DNA of 64,000 nt. Source: an uncultured Campylobacter sp. (GTDB lineage Bacteria > Campylobacterota > Campylobacteria > Campylobacterales > Campylobacteraceae). This document shows positions 53,175 through 62,117 of the stretch, one piece after another. Below the pieces are notes generated by a model that saw nothing but the letters and a program-made list of their open reading frames with translations, was not told the origin of the DNA and did no database searches. The stretch lies in NCBI GenBank assembly GCA_900539255.1, contig UQBJ01000003.1:1-64000 (forward strand). The letters are read 5' to 3'. The position numbers were made by a program, and so were the translations under genes. Position 1 is the stretch's first letter, and every line of letters begins with the position of its first letter.

Positions 53175-53199
53175 AACCCTTGTCATACTAACTTGCGTC

Positions 53200-53297
53200 T
53201 TGTCATACTGAGCGCAGCGAAGTATCCATAAATTCAAAGTATATCTTAAATACTTCTTTGTGGATTTTTCGCTTTCTAGTGAAAGCTCAAAATGACA
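53200..53297. repeat. Paired palindromic repeat element, copy 5
   Basis: Left arm TTGTCATACTGAGCGCAGCG ... AAGTATCCATAA, right arm TTTGTGGATTTTTCGC ... AGCTCAAAATGACA. Ends 36 bp from the aroB stop codon, so it could serve as the aroB 3-prime hairpin. Confidence 0.78.
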
Positions 53298-53333
53298 AAA
53301 ATGGCGTAAAAAGTCCAAATTTTCACGCTAAAT

Positions 53334-54392
53334 TCAGCCTGCAAAGCTTTCAAGCACCTTTATAACGCTTTCTTTGCTGATGTCGTTTTTGATGATAGCC
53401 TTGCCAAGCCCTTGCAAAAGGACAAAGTTGATTTTGGAATTTGCGCTTTTTTTATCAAGGAAAAAGGCGTTGTAAAATTCCTCTGCGTTGCTGATTTTAT
53501 AGTGCGTTGGCAAGCTAAATTTTTCAAACAATGCCTTTATGCGGTCGTTTTCACTCTGCGTGATAAGTCCAAGCGCGAGTGAAAGGGCGTTTGCCATCAC
53601 TATGCCTATGGCGACAGCCTCGCCGTGTAGATACAGCTTGTAATCCGTTTGTTTTTCGATGATATGCGCGAACGAATGCCCGAAATTTAGAAGCATTCTC
53701 AGCTGGTTTTCGCGCTCATCGACACTCACTATGCTAGCTTTGAGCTGCACGCTTTTGCTGATGATTTGGCTAAACTGCTCGCTTGGTAAATCGGCTTTTA
53801 AAAAGGCATTTGTGTCTAAACTCTCGATGAGTTCGAGCGCGTCCGTGTCAAAACACGCCGCCATTTTGATAAATTCAGCCATACCTGCGGCAAGTTCTCG
53901 GCTACCAAGCGTTTCGAGAAACTCACTCTCACAATAAACGGCTTTTGGCTGGTAAAATGAGCCGATGAGATTTTTGCCAAAGGCGTTATTTACTCCTGTC
54001 TTGCCACCCACAGCCGCATCAACCATAGCTAAAAGCGTAGTCGGCACGCTGATGAAATCAATCCCGCGCTGATAAATGCTCGCCGCAAAGCCACCTATAT
54101 CCGTAACAACCCCGCCGCCAAAGGCAATCAGCGTGCTTTTTCTGTCAAGCTGGCTTACAAACATTTGATTGAACACCTCTTCAAGCGTGGCAAGGTTTTT
54201 ATACTGCTCGCCGTCCTTTATGGTGATGATGAAAAGCTCATCACACGAAATTTTAGCAAGCAGATTTTTAAGGTGCAAGCCCGCGACTTTGGCGTTGGTA
54301 AGCACCGCCACTTTGCCCTCAAATTCGAGCTTTGAAAGCTCATTGATGGAGACTTTGTAGGAATTGTTTTCTAAATTTACGAGTATTTTCAT
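53334..54392 (-). CDS. aroB: 3-dehydroquinate synthase
   Basis: Second step of the shikimate pathway, NAD- and metal-dependent. 352 residues with FGGGVVTDIGGFAASIYQRG, PTTLLAMVDAAVGGKTGVNN and LLNFGHSFAHIIEKQ (metal His). Downstream of a YafQ-like module on the same strand, 14 bp after its toxin gene. Confidence 0.96.
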   Translation of the reverse strand: MKILVNLENNSYKVSINELSKLEFEGKVAVLTNAKVAGLHLKNLLAKISCDELFIITIKDGEQYKNLATLEEVFNQMFVSQLDRKSTLIAFGGGVVTDIGGFAASIYQRGIDFISVPTTLLAMVDAAVGGKTGVNNAFGKNLIGSFYQPKAVYCESEFLETLGSRELAAGMAEFIKMAACFDTDALELIESLDTNAFLKADLPSEQFSQIISKSVQLKASIVSVDERENQLRMLLNFGHSFAHIIEKQTDYKLYLHGEAVAIGIVMANALSLALGLITQSENDRIKALFEKFSLPTHYKISNAEEFYNAFFLDKKSANSKINFVLLQGLGKAIIKNDISKESVIKVLESFAG

Positions 54393-54406
54393 CGTTTTGC
54401 CTTATT

Positions 54407-54685
54407 TTATTTTTTAAAAAGTTCGCTGTGCGAACCAAGTCGCACAAGGTGCAATTCGTCTTTGGTAATTTTATACACCAAAAGTAAATTTGGCTTTATA
54501 TGACACTCTTTGTAAGCCTTTAAATCGCCCGTAAGCTTGTGGTCTTGGTATTTTGGTGCAAGTGGAATTTGACAAAGCAAGCTCTCAACGACACTTTCAA
54601 TCTCATCTTGCGTGATAATGCCTTGCTTGTAGATTTTTTTAATGTCGCCTTTAAAGCTATTTTCGACTTTGAGCTTTAACTTCAT
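54407..54685 (-). CDS. YafQ/RelE-type toxin with an altered active site
   Basis: 92 residues from MKLKLKVENSFKGDIKKIYK. The block YQDHKLTGDLKAYKECHIKP matches YafQ. H49, H62 and H86 align with the YafQ catalytic His, but the Asp is replaced by Asn66 (CHIKPNLLLVYK), as in many RelE-like relatives. Activity is uncertain. Start is ATG 54685; an in-frame start two codons earlier is possible. Overlaps the antitoxin by about 29 nt. Confidence 0.82.
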   Translation of the reverse strand: MKLKLKVENSFKGDIKKIYKQGIITQDEIESVVESLLCQIPLAPKYQDHKLTGDLKAYKECHIKPNLLLVYKITKDELHLVRLGSHSELFKK

Positions 54686-54938
54686 CGTCAATCTCTCGCT
54701 TCATTTCGTCCCAAAAATCGCTAAATTTCTCATAACTTTTGCCATTTTTTCCGCTCTCGCATTCTTTCATCGCCTTTAAAGTCTCTTTATTTGGGATTTC
54801 TTTAAGGTTTTTGGGTGCTTTTGTTTTTTTGCTTTTATCGACCTTAAATTTCGCATTAGCGACTTTGGCAAGTTCTTTAAATACCTTTAAAAATTCATCG
54901 CTGACATTTTCTAGCGTGATTGTGGCTGAATTCATCAT
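54657..54938 (-). CDS. Antitoxin of the YafQ-like module
   Basis: 93 residues beginning MMNSATITLENVSDEFLKVF. Its N-terminal 35 residues resemble the Fic antitoxin at 44540-44728; the tail (KECESGKNGKSYEKFSDFWD) is different and presumably binds the toxin. Start behind AAAGGACG. Divergent from tgt, whose promoter lies in the 69-bp gap. Confidence 0.7.
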   Translation of the reverse strand: MMNSATITLENVSDEFLKVFKELAKVANAKFKVDKSKKTKAPKNLKEIPNKETLKAMKECESGKNGKSYEKFSDFWDEMKREIDDEVKAQSRK

Positions 54939-55007
54939 CGTCCTTTCGCCTAAAATTTAACGCATTATAGCAAAACTTTGCTAAAATTCACGCAAAAAAG
55001 GACAAAA

Positions 55008-56126
55008 ATGCGATTTGACATAAAACACCAAGACGGCAACGCTCGCGTGTGCGAGATACAAACCGCACACAGCAGCTTTGAAACGCCTATTTTTATGCCT
55101 GTTGGCACGGCTGGTGCGGTGAAAAGCCTTGACGCTAACGATATGAGCGAAATTTTAGGCGCAAAAATCATCTTAGCAAACACCTATCATCTTTACTTGC
55201 GCCCTACTTCGCAGGTGGTGGCGAGTTTGGGCGGTTTGCACGGCTTTACGCGCTACAATGGCTCGTTTTTAACCGACAGCGGCGGCTTTCAAGCCTTTTC
55301 TTTAAGCAAAAATTCAAATCCAGATGAAAGGGGCATTGCCTTTAAAAGCCACATTGATGGGAGTTTGCACTTTTTTACGCCCCAAAGTGTGCTTGATACG
55401 CAGTATGAGCTAAACTCCGATATAATGATGATTTTAGATGATTTAGTTGCCTTGCCAGCGGAGAAAAAGCGCGTTGATTTAAGCGTGCAAAGGACGATAA
55501 AATGGGCGAAAGAGGCTATAAAATACCACAAAAGCAAGCAAAATTTGGGCGTTGGACTTCATCAAAATATCTTTGGTATCGTGCAGGGCGGGACTGATTT
55601 TGAGGCGCGAAAGGCTTGTGCGAGCGCACTTTGCGAGCTAGAATTTGACGGATTAGCTATCGGCGGACTGAGCGTTGGGGAAGAAAATCAAGCAATGTAT
55701 GATACAGTCGAGGCTATGATGCCTTTTATGGACACAAATCGCCCAAGATACTTGATGGGCGTTGGAACGCCTGAGGATTTAGTCGAAAATGTCGAGCGCG
55801 GAGTAGATATGTTTGACTGCGTAATGCCTACGCGCAACGCTCGCAACGGCACACTTTTCACAAAGCACGGGAAATTCAACATTAAACGCGCTGAATTTAT
55901 CAAAGATGACGAGCCTATTGAGAAAGATTGTGAGTGCTACACCTGCAAACGCTACTCAAAAGGCTATTTAAATCATCTCTTTCGCGCTGGCGAGCTGACA
56001 TTTTTTCGCCTTGCGAGCCTGCATAACTTGCATTATTATCTCACGCTGATGGCGCAAATCCGCTCAGCGATAAAGGCGCATAAATTTAGCGGATTTAAAA
56101 AGGAATTTTACGCCAAACGCTCTTAA
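55008..56126 (+). CDS. tgt: tRNA-guanine transglycosylase
   Basis: Swaps guanine 34 for the queuosine precursor in GUN-anticodon tRNAs. 372 residues with FLTDSGGFQAFSLSKN (catalytic Asp region), GLAIGGLSVGE, FDCVMPTRNARNGTLF (nucleophile Asp) and the zinc site C-x-C-x2-C ... H in CECYTCKRYSKGYLNHLFRA. Start at ATG 55008 behind AAAAAGGACAAAA; the earlier in-frame ATG at 54978 has no ribosome site. Confidence 0.96.
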   Translation: MRFDIKHQDGNARVCEIQTAHSSFETPIFMPVGTAGAVKSLDANDMSEILGAKIILANTYHLYLRPTSQVVASLGGLHGFTRYNGSFLTDSGGFQAFSLSKNSNPDERGIAFKSHIDGSLHFFTPQSVLDTQYELNSDIMMILDDLVALPAEKKRVDLSVQRTIKWAKEAIKYHKSKQNLGVGLHQNIFGIVQGGTDFEARKACASALCELEFDGLAIGGLSVGEENQAMYDTVEAMMPFMDTNRPRYLMGVGTPEDLVENVERGVDMFDCVMPTRNARNGTLFTKHGKFNIKRAEFIKDDEPIEKDCECYTCKRYSKGYLNHLFRAGELTFFRLASLHNLHYYLTLMAQIRSAIKAHKFSGFKKEFYAKRS

Positions 56127-56252
56127 ATTTAGGCTTTTGCAAGGCAAATTTCGCGCATAAATTTGCCGCTAAAAGGTGCTTGAATTTGCTTTGCGTGCGA
56201 ATGGTTTGCCAAAGATGATTATAATGCCACAAGATTTTTGTAAAGGAAAAAA

Positions 56253-56792
56253 ATGCGAGTTTTGATAATGCTTTTTGCTTTTGCGACTTTTGCCCTTGCT
56301 AACCCCGCACCGCTGGGCTTTGAGATAGACAAAGCCACTTATGATGAAGTAGTGGCAAAATACCGCCCGACTTCGTCCTTTCAAACCGACACGGGCGGCA
56401 TTCGCATTGTCGTGGGTGTGAATAAAATCGAGCTTGACGATTTGGTTGGCTACAACGCCTTTTTTGACTTTGACGAACAATACAAACTCGTGTCCATTTC
56501 GCTGAGATTTGAGAAAAGAAAATTCAAAGAACTTTACTCGTCCTTGTCGAAAAAATACAAGCTCATCAAAAAAACAGCAAGCAAATCGGGCGCAACGCTC
56601 GTTGAATTCGAGGACGGCAACTGCATTATCCGCTTGGAAACGCTCAAACATATGATAGCAGGTGCTTATATCACGGGGCTTGATTATATCTCAAAAGATG
56701 AGATTAAAAGGCAGGAAAACTACTCCAAAGAGCAAAAGCAAAGAGAAAAAGAGCGCAAACAAAGGCTAAATGAGAATTTAAACACCTTGTAA
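56253..56792 (+). CDS. Exported protein of unknown function
   Basis: 179 residues with a Sec signal peptide (MRVLIMLFAFATFALANPAP, cleavage after LAN or ALA). The mature part begins APLGFEIDKATYDEVVAKYR, has a beta-rich middle and a highly charged helical end (YSKEQKQREKERKQRLNENL). No family recognised. ATG behind TAAAGGAAAAAA. Converges on rpoD. Confidence 0.75.
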   Translation: MRVLIMLFAFATFALANPAPLGFEIDKATYDEVVAKYRPTSSFQTDTGGIRIVVGVNKIELDDLVGYNAFFDFDEQYKLVSISLRFEKRKFKELYSSLSKKYKLIKKTASKSGATLVEFEDGNCIIRLETLKHMIAGAYITGLDYISKDEIKRQENYSKEQKQREKERKQRLNENLNTL

Positions 56793-56867
56793 TTTGCCCA
56801 AACCCTAAAAAAGCTAAATTTCGCCGTAAAATTTAGCAAATTTAAGCCCAAAATTCAGCCTTTACGC

Positions 56868-58769
56868 CTAATACTTACCCTCGATATAGCTTTTGAGCTT
56901 GCGTCCTACTTTTGGGTGTTTGAGCTTTTTTATCGCTGAGCTTTCGATTTGACGGACGCGTTCGCGGGTTACATTTAACTCTTTGCCGATTTCTTCAAGC
57001 GTTCTGTCGCTTTCATCGGGCATAAGCCCAAAGCGCATTTCTATGACGGCTTTTTCTCTGTCGCTGAGCTGGTCTAAAACCTCGCTAATTTGGTCTTTTA
57101 AGTCCTCTCGCAAGATATGGTCCATAGGCGAGAGTGAGCCTCTGTCCTCGACAAAATCCCCGAATTTACCATCATCTTCGCTGCCTATGGGCGCTTCAAG
57201 TGAAATCGGCTCTTTGGTAATCTTTATCACTTGTTTTATCTTATCCACGCTCAACCCTACTTCGCGCGCTATGTAGGCTACATCGGGTTCTTTGCCGTAT
57301 TTTTGTATGTGTTCGCGCACGATTTTGTTGATTTGGTTTATCGTTTCTATCATATGAATCGGTATGCGTATGGTGCGCGCTTGGTCAGCTATGGCGCGGC
57401 TTATGGCTTGGCGAATCCACCAAGTCGCGTAAGTGGAGAATTTATAACCCCTTTTATACTCAAATTTATCCACAGCTTTCATCAGCCCTATGTTGCCCTC
57501 TTGGATTAAGTCCAAAAAAGGCAAGCCGCGGTTGGTGTAGCGTTTGGCGATACTCACCACAAGGCGCAAATTTGACTTTGCCATTCGGCTTTTTGCCGCA
57601 TCTGAAATTCTCTTGCCCCGTTTTATCTGCTCTAAAATTTCTTTTAGCCTGTCTTTTTCCAAATCAAAGCCCGTTTTGCTCGCCTCTTTGGTTTGAAAAA
57701 GTTTTTTGATGTCCATATAAGTGCTTACCATAGTGGTTTCAAGGCATAGCTCTGTGATTTCTTCTTTGCTGAGCTTTGTTATGTTTTCCAAAATCTGCTT
57801 GTGGCGGGATTTTAGCTCATCGCTAAACATAGGCAAGCGGTATTCTAGGCGTTTAAGCTCTTTTGCAAACTCATCATCGCTTTTTAAGGCTGTTTCCATT
57901 GATTTAACTATCTCTGTGATGAGCTTTGAAGTGGGTCCAAGGTCCATCAGCTTGCCTTTGAGTATGTTTTTCTTAAAGGCGATGATGAGTTTGTTTAAAA
58001 GCTCGTTGTTTTCGATTTCTTTGTAGTTTTCTGTGGTGCGTAGCCACTCTTTTTTGGCTTTTTCAAGCGCCTTAAATTTTTCGATAACCTTTTTGGTGCG
58101 CTCGTCATTTCTTCTGCGTGGGAGTTTTTTGGGCTTTTCAGCCTTAACGCCATCGCCGTCCTCGTTTAGTTCTAGTTCTTCTTCGTTTTCTTCTTCATCA
58201 AGGGCGATTTCTATCTCGTCAAATTTTTCATCGCTTTTTTCCTCATCATCAAAACTTTTGAAAAGCTCTTTTACTCGGCGTTCGCGGTTGATGAGCGGCT
58301 CGCGGTAATCAAGTATAAAGTCGATGAGATAAGGCACGGAGCAAAACGCATCTATCATAATGTCCTCGCCAAGCTCGATTTGACGGGAGATGGTTACTTC
58401 TTCATCTTTGTTGAGTAGCGAAATTTGCCCCATTTCGCGCAGATACATACGCACGGGCGAGTCAGAACGCCCCCATTCTAAAATCTCACTCTCATTTGCT
58501 AAATCAAAATCCTTCTCTAAGCCCGTATCTTGCAGCTTTTGCTTTTCTTGCTCGCGCTGTTTAGCTTCGGCGAAATTTTTCATTTTAGCTATTTCTGCTG
58601 ACGAGCAAATCTCTACTTTATGCCTTTTGGCTAGGGATTCGATTTTTTTAGCGACATTAACGCCGGGCACTTTGGATAAAAATTTAACGATTTTCTCGTG
58701 AGTAGCGTAGCCTTTGGCGTTGGTTTTAAAGTATTCTTCAAGCTCTTTTTCGGATTTTTTACTTATCAT
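56868..58769 (-). CDS. rpoD: RNA polymerase primary sigma factor (sigma-70)
   Basis: Housekeeping sigma factor. 633 residues: region 1.1 N-terminal part, 1.2 (SPVRMYLREMGQISLLNKDE), an acidic non-conserved insert, regions 2.1-2.4 (SIAKRYTNRGLPFLDLIQEG and YATWWIRQAISRAIADQART), region 3 and region 4.2 (VTRERVRQIESSAIKKLKHP). Recognises the TTGACA/TATAAT promoters listed here. Single gene, convergent with the exported-protein gene. Confidence 0.98.
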   Translation of the reverse strand: MISKKSEKELEEYFKTNAKGYATHEKIVKFLSKVPGVNVAKKIESLAKRHKVEICSSAEIAKMKNFAEAKQREQEKQKLQDTGLEKDFDLANESEILEWGRSDSPVRMYLREMGQISLLNKDEEVTISRQIELGEDIMIDAFCSVPYLIDFILDYREPLINRERRVKELFKSFDDEEKSDEKFDEIEIALDEEENEEELELNEDGDGVKAEKPKKLPRRRNDERTKKVIEKFKALEKAKKEWLRTTENYKEIENNELLNKLIIAFKKNILKGKLMDLGPTSKLITEIVKSMETALKSDDEFAKELKRLEYRLPMFSDELKSRHKQILENITKLSKEEITELCLETTMVSTYMDIKKLFQTKEASKTGFDLEKDRLKEILEQIKRGKRISDAAKSRMAKSNLRLVVSIAKRYTNRGLPFLDLIQEGNIGLMKAVDKFEYKRGYKFSTYATWWIRQAISRAIADQARTIRIPIHMIETINQINKIVREHIQKYGKEPDVAYIAREVGLSVDKIKQVIKITKEPISLEAPIGSEDDGKFGDFVEDRGSLSPMDHILREDLKDQISEVLDQLSDREKAVIEMRFGLMPDESDRTLEEIGKELNVTRERVRQIESSAIKKLKHPKVGRKLKSYIEGKY

Positions 58770-58916
58770 CTTTGCGTCCTTGTAATGAGTTTTGAATTTG
58801 ACATTGTAGCACTTTTTGTTTGAAAGTTTGTTAATTTTAAAGAAAATTTATAAAAATTTGCAAATTTTGGGCTAAAAATTTAAAAATTCACATTTTCAAA
58901 GATAAATTTCGCAAAG

Positions 58917-61136
58917 TTATGGCTGTAAAACGCGGTAGTTAAGCTGCAAATTGTCAAGTTTTTGGTATTTTTGCAAGAATTCAGCCTTGTTTTTGGGGAG
59001 TTCAAAGGTTTCGTTTAATTGCGTTATAAAGCCATTTTTAAGCGTGTATTTGTAGCCAAATGCTGAATTTGCAGGGTAAATTCCACTCTCATCAAGCCAA
59101 AGCTCTGAATTTACCGCAAAATTATAACCTTTTAGCGCATTTTTATCAAAAAGGTTGCGCCCGCCAAGCGTGAGAAAATCATACTCGTTTAAACTCAGTG
59201 CGTAAAGGGTTGGAAAAATGTCCTTGTGAGAGCCTATTGTAGCAGGATTAAAGGCAAAGCCGTTTTTGTCAAAGTCCTTTGTGTAAGCACTTGGCACATA
59301 CAAGTAAAACGGCACGGCGTGATTTAATGGCGTGTTTTCAAAGGCTATCAAATCTCTATTTTTGTGGTCGCCGCTAGCAGCGATAATGGTAGAGTTTTTA
59401 AGCTCGCTGTGCTTAATAGAGCCGATAAATTCGCCAAAGGCATTGTTAGAATAAGCGAAAATTTCAGCACTTGCGCGAGTTTTTTGGGCATTGTTGTGCT
59501 TAAAAAAGTGCATTTTGTCCTTAAAGTCAAATTTTGGCGCGCTAAAATGCTCGGGCAAACTTGGGTAAGGCGGGTGATTTGAAGTCGTAAGAATAGCTAT
59601 AAATGTGGGCTTTGTCGCCTTTTGCAGCAATTCAAAAGCGAATTTATAGGCAAATTCATCAAGCACGCCGTAGATATTAGCGTTTTGCTTGCTTTGTGGA
59701 TAGCGCGACATAAGGAAATTGCTATCATATACCGCATCAGCACCTAGCGTAGTAGCGTAATCGCCGAAATTTTGCCACGAGCGATTGCCAGAAGTAATGT
59801 AAATCACTTCATATCCAGCATTTTTATACACCGCAAAGGGCGTGAGTGCGAGCTTTTTGTCCTTTGCTAAACCAAGAGATATGTTAGCATTAGGGCTTAA
59901 AAAGAAAAGTGAGGCGAAACTGCCTGCTGTGCCGTTAGTTGATGATAAAAAATTCATAAAAACAAAGTCATTTTGGGGTTTTGATGAGTTTTGCACCACT
60001 TTGCCCGCTTCAAAATGTGCCCGAAAGCCCATAAGCAAGTCAAAATTTAAGGCATTGTCAAGGGAAAGCATATTTGTGCCAAGACTTTCCATAAGCACGA
60101 CAACGACATTTGGGCTTTTGCTTATACTTTTTTGGCTGTTGTGCTGAAATACAGGGAAAAGTTCGCTTTGTAAGGCTTCAAATTCATCTAAATTCACGGC
60201 TTGAAAGCTGTCTTGCTCTTTGTAATGGCTTAAAGCCCACGAAAAAGCGATGATAGGATTTGTGCTGATATGGTTTATCAAGGCATTTGCGGCTATGTGA
60301 TGCTCATCTTCACGCAAAGGAAAAGTGCCAACACTACCACGAATGCCTATAAAAACGAGCGCGATAAGGGTTAAATTCAGCACAAAGGACACCAAAGGGT
60401 CGAATTTTGTTTTAGCTTGATTTGCGCGTGGCTTGCTTGAATTTAGCTTAAATTGAGCGGAGTTTTTGCCCATAAAATGAGAATTTAAAATTCTCTTTGA
60501 AAGCTGCAAATAAAGCCACGCAAAGCAAGTGCTAGCTAGCAAGATGATTAAGACAGGGTAATCTTGCCACATTATCTTTAAGATAGCTGCGGTGTCATCG
60601 TCCTTTAAGCCAAAGATAAAAATGTCGATTTTGGTGTGATAAGTGCGAAAATAATAAAAATTCACAAAGGCACTTAAAGCAAAAACAAAGCTTGATAAAG
60701 TGGCGAAAAAGAGCGTGAATTTGTAGATAAATTTGTCAAATTTGAGACAAAAATTTAAGAAAAAATCATTTTTGCCTAAATTCTTTTTATCAAATGCCCC
60801 CCCCCCTGCCGTCATTTTGAGCCTTACCTTAAAAAGCATTTTGCTAAAAAGCGCAAGGTAGCCAAGCAGCATTATCAAGGCTATCACAACGCACACGGCG
60901 CGCATATCAAGGCGAAAGCCCATTATAAACATAGCCAAAAGCTCTTTTTTGAGCGGTGCAAACTCATCAAAATTTGTATAAGCGAGTAAAAATCGTTGCA
61001 AAAAATAACAAATTTCGCCCAAAAGTCCAAGCACCAAGCCTAAAACAATGAAATTTTTATAGCAGTGAAAATTTTCGCTCATTGAGCAAAAAGCAAGGCT
61101 TTGTCCAGCTGAATTCTCATCAAATTTTTTCGCCAA
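58917..61136 (-). CDS. LTA-synthase-like membrane transferase (sulfatase family), phase-variable
   Basis: Inner-membrane enzyme with four or five N-terminal membrane helices and a periplasmic alkaline-phosphatase/sulfatase-fold domain. The family (LtaS, MdoB/OpgB, related transferases) moves phosphoglycerol or similar groups onto glycans or lipids; the acceptor here is unknown. Active-site landmarks: NVVVVLMESLGTNMLSLDNA (metal Glu), STNGTAGSFASLFFLS (Thr nucleophile) and IIAASGDHKNRDL (metal Asp/His). A G10 tract (60797-60806) near residue 111-114 encodes AGGGA in frame, so the gene is ON; 9 or 11 G gives a stop within a few codons. Start: TTG 61136 with ACGGAG upstream is my choice; ATG 61082 is an alternative. 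Confidence 0.8.
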   Translation of the reverse strand: MAKKFDENSAGQSLAFCSMSENFHCYKNFIVLGLVLGLLGEICYFLQRFLLAYTNFDEFAPLKKELLAMFIMGFRLDMRAVCVVIALIMLLGYLALFSKMLFKVRLKMTAGGGAFDKKNLGKNDFFLNFCLKFDKFIYKFTLFFATLSSFVFALSAFVNFYYFRTYHTKIDIFIFGLKDDDTAAILKIMWQDYPVLIILLASTCFAWLYLQLSKRILNSHFMGKNSAQFKLNSSKPRANQAKTKFDPLVSFVLNLTLIALVFIGIRGSVGTFPLREDEHHIAANALINHISTNPIIAFSWALSHYKEQDSFQAVNLDEFEALQSELFPVFQHNSQKSISKSPNVVVVLMESLGTNMLSLDNALNFDLLMGFRAHFEAGKVVQNSSKPQNDFVFMNFLSSTNGTAGSFASLFFLSPNANISLGLAKDKKLALTPFAVYKNAGYEVIYITSGNRSWQNFGDYATTLGADAVYDSNFLMSRYPQSKQNANIYGVLDEFAYKFAFELLQKATKPTFIAILTTSNHPPYPSLPEHFSAPKFDFKDKMHFFKHNNAQKTRASAEIFAYSNNAFGEFIGSIKHSELKNSTIIAASGDHKNRDLIAFENTPLNHAVPFYLYVPSAYTKDFDKNGFAFNPATIGSHKDIFPTLYALSLNEYDFLTLGGRNLFDKNALKGYNFAVNSELWLDESGIYPANSAFGYKYTLKNGFITQLNETFELPKNKAEFLQKYQKLDNLQLNYRVLQP
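60797..60806 (-). repeat. G10 tract in the LTA-synthase-like gene
   Basis: Ten C on the plus strand, G10 in the gene, encoding Ala-Gly-Gly-Gly-Ala in a cytoplasmic or loop segment. I checked the neighbouring frames: G11 reads ...GGG GGC ATT TGA (stop), G9 reads CAT TTG ATA AAA AGA ATT TAG (stop). So tract length switches the protein between full length and a stump of about 115 residues. Confidence 0.88.
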
Positions 61137-61238
61137 AATGAAACTCCGTTTTAAATTTAAAGCCAAAAGTATAGCACAAATTTAAAATTCAACGCCATTT
61201 TAGGCAAAATTTTTGAAAAAATCTCAAATTTCAAAAAG

Positions 61239-61256
61239 TTGGAACACTCTTTGCTT
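61239..61256 (+). promoter_or_regulatory. Sigma-54 promoter upstream of flgG2
   Basis: TTGGAACACTCTTTGCTT, GG and GC 10 nt apart (-24/-12). It lies 35 bp before the ATG. Nearly the same as the flgB promoter, so rod genes of both blocks are coregulated. Confidence 0.88.
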
Positions 61257-61291
61257 GTGTATAATTACCAAAAATTAAGGGGAAAGCAAGT

Positions 61292-62107
61292 ATGCAAAAC
61301 GGATATTATCAAGCCACAGGTGGTATGGTTACGCAGTTTAACCGACTTGAAGTTATCACCAACAACCTTGCTAATGTCAATACAAGCGGCTTTAAGCGCG
61401 ATGATGTCGTCATAGGCGACTTTAAGCGCGTGTATCGCGAAGTGCAGGACATTTTGCCCATAGAAAACCACACAAGAGCGGCGTCAAGGTTCGTAAATTC
61501 GAGCATTGACAGAGTGCCACAAGTGAGTCAAACCTTTACGCACTTTGGCACGGGTGTGATAAAAACCACTGAAAATCCGCTAGATTTAGCTATGGTGCGA
61601 GATGATACCTTTTATTTGGTGCGCACAAAAGACGGCGAGATAAGGCTCACAAAGGACGGCAACTTTCAGCTTAACGATGAGGGCGTGCTTGTCAATAAAC
61701 AAGGCTACCAAGTGCTAAGCAGTGCTTACTTTGACAACCCAGAAGCAGACGCGATACTTGTGCCAGAAGGCTCTGTTTTCATCAATGTCGATAGAGACGG
61801 CAACATACAAGCAGACAACAACCCCATAGCAAGACTTTTCATCGCGCAAGTCGATGATATAAGGTTTTTAGAAAAAGACGGCGATAACACTTATCGCATT
61901 AACGATTTGACGAAAATCAGGGATTTAGACAGCTCAAATGCCGTCCGTCAAGGCTTTACTCAACTTTCAAATGTCAATCCTGTCGTGGAGATGACTTCGC
62001 TCATCGAAACGCACAGAATGCTTGAAATGTATCAAAAAGTGATGACTTCGCATATGGACGACTTAAATCAAGAGGCGATTAACAAGCTCGCCAGCATTAA
62101 CGCATAA
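61292..62107 (+). CDS. flgG2: Flagellar rod protein, FlgF/FlgG2
   Basis: Proximal or distal rod subunit exported by the flagellar apparatus. 271 residues with MQNGYYQATGGMVTQFNRLE, the rod motif ITNNLANVNTSGFKRDDVVI and C-terminal NPVVEMTSLIETHRMLEMYQ. Called flgG2 by analogy with the C. jejuni pair flgG2-flgG; flgF is the enterobacterial equivalent. Ribosome site AAGGGGAAAG; 10 bp before flgG. Confidence 0.93.
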   Translation: MQNGYYQATGGMVTQFNRLEVITNNLANVNTSGFKRDDVVIGDFKRVYREVQDILPIENHTRAASRFVNSSIDRVPQVSQTFTHFGTGVIKTTENPLDLAMVRDDTFYLVRTKDGEIRLTKDGNFQLNDEGVLVNKQGYQVLSSAYFDNPEADAILVPEGSVFINVDRDGNIQADNNPIARLFIAQVDDIRFLEKDGDNTYRINDLTKIRDLDSSNAVRQGFTQLSNVNPVVEMTSLIETHRMLEMYQKVMTSHMDDLNQEAINKLASINA

Positions 62108-62117
62108 AGGATAAACG

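Larger units (their letters stand above)
52756..53333. other. 578-bp non-coding, repeat-rich stretch between ispH and aroB
   Basis: Very T/G-rich on the plus strand up to about 53030, with a degenerate 25-30-bp repeat (52883-53005), then two paired palindromic elements (53082-53174 and 53200-53297). No gene is supported. Confidence 0.7.
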
